From NCBI RefSeq assembly GCF_013201725.1, contig NZ_CP053835.1, forward strand, positions 1,426,001 through 1,490,000: 64,000 nt of DNA, in the 5' to 3' direction. A model generated the notes under the pieces. It was not told the origin of the DNA and ran no database searches. It was given only the letters and a program-made list of their open reading frames with translations. Position numbers and translations under genes: made by a program. The DNA comes from Arcobacter defluvii (lineage in GTDB: Bacteria; Campylobacterota; Campylobacteria; Campylobacterales; Arcobacteraceae). Below are positions 57,720 to 64,000 of the stretch, piece after piece; the stretch's first letter is position 1; every line of letters starts with the position of its first letter.

Positions 57720-60075
57720 ACTAAAACTAGAAAACTTTAAAAAGTATAACTCTTTTGAAATCTCTTTTGATTTAGGACTTATAGGAATCATAGGGAAAAA
57801 TGGTAGTGGAAAATCTACTATTTTTGAAGCTATCTTATTTGCCTTATATGGAGAACTAAGAAACAAAGGTGATAAAGAAGTGGTAAGAAATGCAAATGCA
57901 ACTTCAAAAGATATTGTAAGTGTTGAACTTGATTTTGAAATAGGTGAGAGTATATATAAAATCATCAGAGAGTTTAGAGGAAAGACATTAAGTGCAAATG
58001 CAAAACTATATAAAAACGAAGAACTTATAACAACAGGTGCAAAAGAAGTAACTACAACTATCTCAAATCTAACAAAGATGAGTAAAGATGCTTTTATGCA
58101 TACACTATTTGCTAGTCAAAAAGAACTTACAAGTTTAAGTAATAGTAAACCAGAAGATAGAAAAAAGATGATTAGAAAACTTCTTGGTCTTGAAAAGATA
58201 GATTTTGTAGAAAAAGAGTTAATAGAAAAAAGTAGGGAATTAAAAAGAGAGATAGATGCTTTTAAAGAAGTATTACTAAGTAGTGAAGATATAACTATAA
58301 AAAAAGAAAACATAGTTGAACAAACATCTCAAAAAGAAGAGTTTTTAAAAGAGATAGATAAACAAAGTTTAGTTTTAGAAGAGTTAAATAAAAAAGCTTC
58401 TACTATAAAACAAGAGTTAGAACAACTTACAAAAACAAAAGAACAAAAACAAAGCCTAAAAGCTAGATGTGAACTTTTAACAAATACAATCAACTCTCAC
58501 CAAAAAGCACAAGAGAAACTACAAACGGAATTAAATACTCTATATACAAAACAAGAAGAGTTAAAAGGTTTACAAACTATAAAGCAAGAGTATATAACTT
58601 TACATGAAACTCTAAAAGAGCAAGATAAACTAAAAGAGTATAGTCTAAGAAAAGATGGATTACTTTTAGAGCAAAAAGAGTTAAGAGAACAATACACAAA
58701 AGCAAAGGATAGTATAAAAGTATTAGAGTTTGAAACAAAAGAGCATTTAGAGTTAGTAGAAAAAGAAAAAGAGTTAGATAAGAGTATAGAAAAGTATAAA
58801 CAACTACTAACAAATAAAGAGTTAGATGAAAAAAGAGTAATACAAGAAATAGCAGGTGAAGAGAAGCTAATAGCTGATATAAAAAAGAAAATAGAAAATA
58901 TCACAACACTTGGACGTGAATCAAACTGTCCAACTTGTACAAGACCTCTTTTAGATGAGTATGATAGTGTTATATTCTCACTAGAGCAAATAGTAACAAA
59001 TACACAAAATACAAAGATAGATACTGCAAAAGAACAACTAGCAAATATAAAAGATGAAAAAGAAAAACTAGAAGAACAACAAAAAGCATATATAAAAGAG
59101 CATTTTGAAATCTCTAAAAAGATAAATCTAATAGAAAATAAAAAAAGAGATTTATTAGCCCTAAAAGAACACTTTGAAAAAGTGACACAAAAGGGAGTGA
59201 AAAATAAAGAGGAGTTAAGTAAACTTGAAATCTATAGTTATGATAAGAACTTACATGAAGAACTGCTTTTAAAACAAAAAGAGTTAAAAACTAAGTATGA
59301 GTATATACTCTCTCTTGAAACAATGCTAAAAAGAGTTGATACTATAAAAGAGGAGTTACAAACTTCTATAAATAATCAAGATAAATACAATCTAGAACTT
59401 CTTCAAAAAGATTTAGAGTATAAAGCTATAGACTATGATGAGGTAAAACATCAAGAAAAATCAAAAGAGTTTGATGAGGTACAAAAACAAAAAGATAGTC
59501 TAATAAGTCTAATAAATGATTTAAAAGTAAAAATAGCAACTATACAAGGACAAATCAAAACTATACAAGAGAGTTTATCAAACAATGAAACTCAACTAAA
59601 AAAAGTACAAACAAAAAAAGATGACCTAAACGACTATGAAAAAATCAAAATAAATCTAGCAGAGTTTAAAACAAAACTAAACTCAAAAGTAGCTCCAAGA
59701 ATCTCTGATATTGCTTCAACTATGTTTGCTCAAATCACAAAAGGAAAATATCAACATATAGAGGTTTCAAATGAGTTTGACTTTTATATCTATGATGAAG
59801 GTAAAAGATATCCAATAGAGCGATTTAGTGGTGGTGAAATCGACCTTGCAAACTTGGTTTTAAGAATCGCCATTTCTAAAACTTTGAGTGAATTAAGTGG
59901 TGCAAATAGTGTAGAGTTTTTAGCTTTTGATGAAGTTTTTGGAAGTCAAGATGATACAAGACGAATGGAAATCCTTGAAGCCTTTCATACAATCAAAGAA
60001 CAATATAGACAAATATTTTTGATCAGCCATGAAATGGAGATAAAAGAGATGTTTGAACGGGTTGTAGAGGTTTAG
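57706..60075 (+). CDS. SbcC/Rad50-like ATPase
   Basis: The 789-residue SMC-like protein has Walker A GKNGSGKSTIFE near residue 31, a long coiled coil with the zinc hook CPTC near residue 408, the ABC signature RFSGGEIDLANLVLR near 705 and Walker B FLAFDEVFGSQD near 742. It works with the upstream SbcD in double-strand break and hairpin processing. The gene pair forms a compact operon. Confidence 0.92.
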   Translation: MILTKLKLENFKKYNSFEISFDLGLIGIIGKNGSGKSTIFEAILFALYGELRNKGDKEVVRNANATSKDIVSVELDFEIGESIYKIIREFRGKTLSANAKLYKNEELITTGAKEVTTTISNLTKMSKDAFMHTLFASQKELTSLSNSKPEDRKKMIRKLLGLEKIDFVEKELIEKSRELKREIDAFKEVLLSSEDITIKKENIVEQTSQKEEFLKEIDKQSLVLEELNKKASTIKQELEQLTKTKEQKQSLKARCELLTNTINSHQKAQEKLQTELNTLYTKQEELKGLQTIKQEYITLHETLKEQDKLKEYSLRKDGLLLEQKELREQYTKAKDSIKVLEFETKEHLELVEKEKELDKSIEKYKQLLTNKELDEKRVIQEIAGEEKLIADIKKKIENITTLGRESNCPTCTRPLLDEYDSVIFSLEQIVTNTQNTKIDTAKEQLANIKDEKEKLEEQQKAYIKEHFEISKKINLIENKKRDLLALKEHFEKVTQKGVKNKEELSKLEIYSYDKNLHEELLLKQKELKTKYEYILSLETMLKRVDTIKEELQTSINNQDKYNLELLQKDLEYKAIDYDEVKHQEKSKEFDEVQKQKDSLISLINDLKVKIATIQGQIKTIQESLSNNETQLKKVQTKKDDLNDYEKIKINLAEFKTKLNSKVAPRISDIASTMFAQITKGKYQHIEVSNEFDFYIYDEGKRYPIERFSGGEIDLANLVLRIAISKTLSELSGANSVEFLAFDEVFGSQDDTRRMEILEAFHTIKEQYRQIFLISHEMEIKEMFERVVEV

Positions 60076-60146
60076 AAATAAAAAAGAGTTATTTGTGAGT
60101 ATTTTATATAATATACTTGATTTTTAAAATTAGACAAGGAAAAAAA

Positions 60147-60551
60147 TTGAGTGAAGAAATAAAAAATACGCTAGATATAGAATGTCCACATTGTTTAGAA
60201 GAAAATAAAATAAATTTATCTAAAGAAATAAGATGCAAGAAATGCGAGAAACCTTTAATTGGTGAAAAATATAGAAAACCTATATTATCTGCAATGACTA
60301 CAATTCTTATTGGAAGTGGATTGGGTATTACTGCTGATGCTTATTTGAATATAAATAGAGCATCTGTGAAAACTGAATATAAAATGATGAAAACTTGCAT
60401 TGGATTATTTGGCTCATATACTTTTGTTAGAGATAGATGTGCTTGTGCTGTTGAGTCTATGTCAGGTGTAATTGATGCACAAAGAGCTAGAATATTAGGT
60501 ATAGAAAAACTTGAAAAAATTTTGAGAAACCGTTACAATGAATGTGACTAA
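60147..60551 (+). CDS. Hypothetical zinc-ribbon membrane-associated protein
   Basis: Not recognised. From TTG 60147 (AAGGA 6 bases upstream; a farther in-frame TTG at 60117 has no site) it encodes 134 residues. A zinc ribbon (CPHC near residue 13, CKKC near 29) is followed by a weak membrane helix (AMTTILIGSGLGITADAY) and a helical C-terminus with two close cysteines (RDRCACAVES). The function is unknown. Confidence 0.6.
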   Translation: MSEEIKNTLDIECPHCLEENKINLSKEIRCKKCEKPLIGEKYRKPILSAMTTILIGSGLGITADAYLNINRASVKTEYKMMKTCIGLFGSYTFVRDRCACAVESMSGVIDAQRARILGIEKLEKILRNRYNECD

Positions 60552-60561
60552 ATTTTTTAAT

Positions 60562-60891
60562 TTAATCAAACCAATGTTCAGGTGTTTCATCTTCTAATAG
60601 CTCTTGAATAAAGTAACCATTATTTAAAAATTTACAATATTCTTGTAGCTGCAAAAAAGTAACTTCTCTGATGCTTTTTTGTTTTTGTATTATTATTCTT
60701 TTATGCCACTTTTCTAATTTATCTAAAACTCTTTTTTTATCATTTTCTTCATTTGTATCACTATGTTTTTCATAATATTTTGCAAAACCTTTTAAGTCGT
60801 TTGTCTCAAGTCTTGTAGATATTTTTATTTCTTTTTCAAAAATAATCCATAATTTTTTGAATTTTTCTAAATTAGTTTCTTTTGTCCCCAT
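60562..60891 (-). CDS. Hypothetical protein
   Basis: Not recognised. The 109-residue charged, helical protein contains a LEKWHKRIIIQKQKSIREVTFLQ segment (core KWHKRIIIQKQKSIREV) and a C-terminal FIQELLEDETPEHWFD. It converges with the zinc-ribbon gene. Coding character is good, with AGGACAAAT before the ATG on the minus strand. Confidence 0.55.
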   Translation of the reverse strand: MGTKETNLEKFKKLWIIFEKEIKISTRLETNDLKGFAKYYEKHSDTNEENDKKRVLDKLEKWHKRIIIQKQKSIREVTFLQLQEYCKFLNNGYFIQELLEDETPEHWFD

Positions 60892-60968
60892 ATTTGTCCT
60901 TAATGGTTATTGCATAATTCTTTAATTGATAATAACTTTATCAAAAAATAATAAAAAAGGAATAAAAA

Positions 60969-61121
60969 ATGGCAAATGATAATCATAAAGCTAATCAAGG
61001 AAATAAAAATAAAGGAACATCTGGTAATAATGTTGCAAATGCAAAAGTTAATGGTAATAGAGGTGCACAGTTAAATCCTAATAATAAAAGAGGGAATAAC
61101 TACTCAAATAAAGGTAAATAA
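60969..61121 (+). CDS. Small Asn/Gly/Lys-rich protein
   Basis: A 50-residue ORF (MANDNHKANQGNKNKG start, RGNNYSNKGK end) has AAAAAGGA 6 bases upstream and a strong terminator directly after its stop. It is hydrophilic, basic and almost free of hydrophobic residues, so it is disordered. It may bind RNA or act in stress tolerance like other small Asn/Gly/Lys-rich bacterial proteins; nothing specific is known. Confidence 0.6.
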   Translation: MANDNHKANQGNKNKGTSGNNVANAKVNGNRGAQLNPNNKRGNNYSNKGK

Positions 61122-61122
61122 T

Positions 61123-61153
61123 AAAAAAGAGATATTCTTATATCTCTTTTTTT
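61123..61153 (+). terminator. Strong intrinsic terminator
   Basis: AAAAAAGAGATA (61123-61134) pairs with TATCTCTTTTTT (61141-61152), ending in a T-run. It closes the small gene at 60969-61121. The following 61154-61337 holds only A/T-rich sequence with no supported gene. Confidence 0.8.
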
Positions 61154-61337
61154 AGGATATTAGTATTTTATATTAATATAAGAGAAAATATAGCAATTAT
61201 TAAAATTTGAACAGAGGTAATAATTAAAAAAAATTTTCTTTTATATGTTATATTATGAATGGATTATTTTAAATTTTTAAATAATTTTTATAATATTAAA
61301 TAAAGAGTTAAATAGTAAGTATAATAAATTAAAAACA

Positions 61338-61715
61338 ATGAACAAAATAAAACTAGAATACCACCAAGAAATAGATAACAAAATAGTAAAAAAAGAGTTA
61401 GAGTTTGAAGAGGATTTGATTAAAGTTCCATACTCTAAGACTTCACTTTTTGTCTCAAAAATAGAAGGTAAATCTATGCAACCAGTTATTTCTGATAACT
61501 CTTTGGTTGTTGCTGATTTATCTCAAAAAGAGTTTGAAGATGAAGCAATATTTTTGATTTATAAAGATGATAATATGTGGATAAAAAAAGCTAGTCTTAT
61601 AGAGCAAAAAGAGTTTTTTGTATCTATAAATCCTGATTTTTCTCATCTTGTTTATAAAAAAGAGGATTGTAGAATCATCGCAAAAGTTTTGATATATTTT
61701 GAAAATGAAAACTAA
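61338..61715 (+). CDS. S24-family (LexA-like) peptidase domain protein without HTH
   Basis: The 125-residue protein has the Ser-Lys protease core of LexA/UmuD/CI-type proteins: catalytic serine in EGKSMQPVI near residue 41 and lysine in MWIKKASL near 76. No DNA-binding domain is present, so it resembles UmuD or stand-alone S24 proteins. Its role is unclear. It ends 11 bp inside the next gene. Confidence 0.85.
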   Translation: MNKIKLEYHQEIDNKIVKKELEFEEDLIKVPYSKTSLFVSKIEGKSMQPVISDNSLVVADLSQKEFEDEAIFLIYKDDNMWIKKASLIEQKEFFVSINPDFSHLVYKKEDCRIIAKVLIYFENEN

Positions 61716-62076
61716 TCAAATAATCATATTTTACGATGAAGAGTGCCCTTTTTGTAAAAACTATACAAACTTTTTGAAGCTAAAAAAGAGTTTTGATTTA
61801 AAACTAATAGATGCAAGAAAAAATAAAATAGAACTAGAAAATATTTGTAAAAACCTAGATATAAACGATGGTTTTATAGTTGTTTATGAAAATCATTGTT
61901 TTCAAGGAGCTAAAGCTTTAGAGTTTTTAAATAGTGCAGTTGATAAAACTACGATTTTGGGAAAATTGCACTTTTTCTTTGCTTACGATAATACTTTTTC
62001 AAAATTTTTATACAAAATTCTTTTTATTTTGAGAAAATTTATACTTTTTATTTTAAGAAAAGATAGCAAAATCTAA
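61705..62076 (+). CDS. DCC1-like thiol-disulfide oxidoreductase-family protein
   Basis: The product, 123 residues from ATG 61705 (a TTG at 61699 is also in frame), has the family's FYDEECPFCKNY near residue 8 with a thioredoxin-like CxxC, and a hydrophobic C-terminus (about 90-120). Members are thought to be redox proteins. It overlaps the S24 gene. Confidence 0.85.
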   Translation: MKTNQIIIFYDEECPFCKNYTNFLKLKKSFDLKLIDARKNKIELENICKNLDINDGFIVVYENHCFQGAKALEFLNSAVDKTTILGKLHFFFAYDNTFSKFLYKILFILRKFILFILRKDSKI

Positions 62077-62098
62077 TCTTTTCTTAATATCTTAAAAA

Positions 62099-62701
62099 TC
62101 ACTCATAAAATGAGTCTATATTTTTTTTGTGTCTATTTGCCCACTCTTCAAAACTCAAAGCAGACTCTTTTTTAACTTTTTCTTTACACTCTTGATATAT
62201 CTCTTCGGCTCTATCTTTTGGAATAACTGCAATTCCTTCTTCATCAGCAACTATTATATCACCTGGATTTACATTTATTCCACCAGCAATTATTGGTGTA
62301 TTTACTGGAACAGCTTGTTTTTTTGTTCCTGGCATTGCTAAAACACCACGTCCAAACATTGGAATTCTTTTTTCTCTAATCTCTGCGATATCCCTTACAA
62401 CACCATCAATCACAAAACCTACAATTCCTCTGTTATACGCAATAGTGGCTACATTTCCACCAATCACTGCATAATCCATTGTATTTGATTGGGCTACTAT
62501 TATAGAACCAACTGGCGCTTCATAAATAGCTCTATGAAGTGCTAAATTTTCTCCTGCAACCATATTTACAGTAAATGCAGGACCTGAGATTCTAGGAATA
62601 TTTGACCAAAGCTCTTTTATTCCAGCATCCATAAAACTTTCTCTTTTTAAAGTTCCTGCATAATCACAAGGTGAAATTTCACTAAATTTTTTATAATCCA
62701 C
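62099..62701 (-). CDS. RraA-family protein
   Basis: The 200-residue protein matches the RraA/HMG-aldolase-like fold: GPAFTVNMVAGENLALHRAI near residue 40, AQSNTMDYAVIGGNVATIAY near 69, GFVIDGVVRDIAEI near 94 and PGDIIVADEEGIAVIP near 146. Members are class II aldolases/decarboxylases or RNase E regulators; RNase E is not typical in this phylum, so an aldolase role is more likely. Confidence 0.88.
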   Translation of the reverse strand: MDYKKFSEISPCDYAGTLKRESFMDAGIKELWSNIPRISGPAFTVNMVAGENLALHRAIYEAPVGSIIVAQSNTMDYAVIGGNVATIAYNRGIVGFVIDGVVRDIAEIREKRIPMFGRGVLAMPGTKKQAVPVNTPIIAGGINVNPGDIIVADEEGIAVIPKDRAEEIYQECKEKVKKESALSFEEWANRHKKNIDSFYE

Positions 62702-62809
62702 ATATTCTCCTTATTATTGGTAAGAAATATTACACTATTAAAATAAAAAGTTGCAAATACTTAGAAAATCAATAATACAATTTTCATTATCAATAGGATA
62801 AAATAAGAT

Positions 62810-63751
62810 ATGTCAAATACAAAAACACTACATCCCAGAAATTTTCATAACAATAGATATGATTTTACTACTTTAATAAAATCTCAAGATAGTCTAAAAG
62901 AGTTTGTAAAACCAAATAAATATGGTGATTTATCAATAGATTTTGCAAATCCTGAGGCTGTTATTACTTTAAATAAAGCCTTATTATCGCATTTTTATGG
63001 GATTAAAAATTGGGAAATCCCAAAAGGATATTTATGTCCTCCAATTCCTGGACGAGCTGATTATATACATCATATTGCGGATTTATTAGCTTTAAGTAAC
63101 AATGGAAAAATTCCTAAAGGAAAAGCTATAAAAGGTTTAGATGTTGGAGTTGGAGCAAATTGTATTTATCCTATTATTGGTGTTAGCGTTTATGGTTGGC
63201 AGTTTTTAGGAAGTGATATAGAAAAAAGTTCTATTGAATCAGTTTTAAATATCATAAATTCAAATGAAATTTTAAAAGAAAATATCAAAGTATTACAGCA
63301 AGAAAATCCTTCTAATATTTTTGTAAATATTATCAATAAAGATGAAAAATATGATTTTACTTTATGCAATCCTCCTTTTCATAAATCATTAGATGAAGCA
63401 TTAGCAGGAAATAAAAGAAAAGTTCAAAATCTTACAAAACAAAAAAGTACAAAAAGTGCTCTAAATTTTGGTGGGAAAAACAACGAACTTTGGTGCGAAG
63501 GTGGAGAAATAGTATTTATTAAAAATATGATAAAAGAGAGTTTAGCGTTTTCAAAAAACTGTCTTTGGTTTACAACTCTTGTATCAAAAAAAGAGAATCT
63601 TCCTTTTATTTATAAAGCATTAAAAGATCTAAAAGCAGTAGAAGTAAAAACAATAGAAATGGCTCACGGTCAAAAGATAAGTAGAATAGTAGCTTGGACT
63701 TTTTTACCAAAAGATGAGCAAAAAACTTGGGCTAAAAATAGAGTAAATTAA
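62810..63751 (+). CDS. rlmF: 23S rRNA (adenine(1618)-N6)-methyltransferase
   Basis: The 313-residue protein matches RlmF: LHPRNFHNNRYDF at the N-terminus, the SAM motif GLDVGVGANCIYPIIG near residue 108, GSDIEKSSIE near 137 and the catalytic CNPPFHKS near 187. It methylates A1618 of 23S rRNA. It converges with aat and overlaps its end by 4 bp. Confidence 0.93.
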   Translation: MSNTKTLHPRNFHNNRYDFTTLIKSQDSLKEFVKPNKYGDLSIDFANPEAVITLNKALLSHFYGIKNWEIPKGYLCPPIPGRADYIHHIADLLALSNNGKIPKGKAIKGLDVGVGANCIYPIIGVSVYGWQFLGSDIEKSSIESVLNIINSNEILKENIKVLQQENPSNIFVNIINKDEKYDFTLCNPPFHKSLDEALAGNKRKVQNLTKQKSTKSALNFGGKNNELWCEGGEIVFIKNMIKESLAFSKNCLWFTTLVSKKENLPFIYKALKDLKAVEVKTIEMAHGQKISRIVAWTFLPKDEQKTWAKNRVN

Positions 63752-64000
63752 TCTACGCCCAATATTTTAAAATACTCATCTCTGCTTATTTCACTAGCTC
63801 CCAAACTAGCTAAATGGTCATTGTAAACTTGACAATCTATGATTTTGATTTCATTTTCTTTTGCCCATTGGCAAAGATGATAAAAAGCAACTTTTGAAGC
63901 ATCAGTTACCTTTGCAAACATACTTTCACCACAAAAAACATCACCAATAACAAGTCCATAAAGTCCACCAACTAACTCATCATCCAAATATGTTTCAATA
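63748..64000 (-). CDS. aat: Leucyl/phenylalanyl-tRNA-protein transferase (5' end outside window)
   Basis: The minus-strand frame is open to the window edge (ETYLDDELVGGLYGLVIG at the border), so the N-terminal part lies beyond base 64000. The visible 84 residues contain GGLYGLVIGDVFCGESMFAK and IIDCQVYNDHLASLGA, typical of Aat C-termini (GESMF and Q..N.HL.S.GA). The enzyme adds Leu or Phe to N-degron proteins for ClpAP. Confidence 0.92.
   Translation of the reverse strand, partial: IETYLDDELVGGLYGLVIGDVFCGESMFAKVTDASKVAFYHLCQWAKENEIKIIDCQVYNDHLASLGASEISRDEYFKILGVD

Noticed and set aside
61165-61255. Minus-strand hydrophobic frame (about 30 codons)
   Set aside because: No ATG, GTG or TTG in frame before a stop, so it is probably chance in A/T-rich DNA.

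Overview
The window looks like chromosome of a Campylobacterota bacterium close to Arcobacter/Aliarcobacter. This is an inference from very high A+T content, TTG starts placed behind good Shine-Dalgarno sites, and a DUF4492-cydA-cydB cluster next to a NifX-like gene. No rRNA, tRNA, CRISPR array or intact integrase was recognised.

The left half (1 to about 34.76 kb) is accessory DNA in four blocks. (1) 1-11.84 kb is the 3' part of a type 1 BREX phage-defence locus: pglX, pglZ and brxL. pglX is split after its methyltransferase domain by three genes (two membrane proteins of unknown function and a DUF1016-type PD-(D/E)XK nuclease). An AbiE-like toxin-antitoxin pair with its own promoter sits between pglX and pglZ. 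(2) 12.0-24.8 kb is plasmid-like: a VirD4-like coupling ATPase, a MobC/relaxase pair, ParA, an oriT-like hairpin, 31-bp iterons, and a putative replication protein carrying 15-bp tandem repeats inside its gene. (3) Inside that block, 15858-18067 is a 2.2-kb IS256-family element with terminal inverted repeats and a perfect 8-bp target duplication. Its transposase has an internal deletion, and it carries a passenger ArsR regulator plus an SO_0444-type metal permease. (4) 24.84-34.76 kb is a cluster of mostly unrecognised genes, flanked on the left by a decayed copy of the aroE 3' end and on the right by intact aroE.

Block 4 is the best candidate for an undescribed system. Five transcription units carry the same 16-bp palindrome (AGACA-N6-TGTCY), in four cases 41-44 bp and in the fifth 54 bp before the start codon. 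The last unit encodes a WYL-domain regulator, the likely binder. The regulon includes a short FtsA-like protein lacking the ATPase half, a membrane-anchored FtsZ-like protein cut before the T7 loop, a SLOG (YpsA-like) protein, a possible uracil-DNA-glycosylase-fold protein, a PD-(D/E)XK nuclease and a DUF2779 nuclease. I infer an inducible defence or stress module that may touch cell division; nothing here proves the function.

The right half (34.78-64 kb) is ordinary housekeeping chromosome: aroE, a methyltransferase, pgeF, malic enzyme, purU, trmL, a Na/Pi cotransporter, a two-component system, SPFH/NfeD, cytochrome bd oxidase with a tiny CydX-like ORF, a DsrE-like protein, peroxiredoxin, a TonB-dependent uptake operon (receptor, polyferredoxin, ExbB, ExbD, TonB), SbcD/SbcC, small proteins, RraA-like, rlmF and the start-truncated aat at the right edge.
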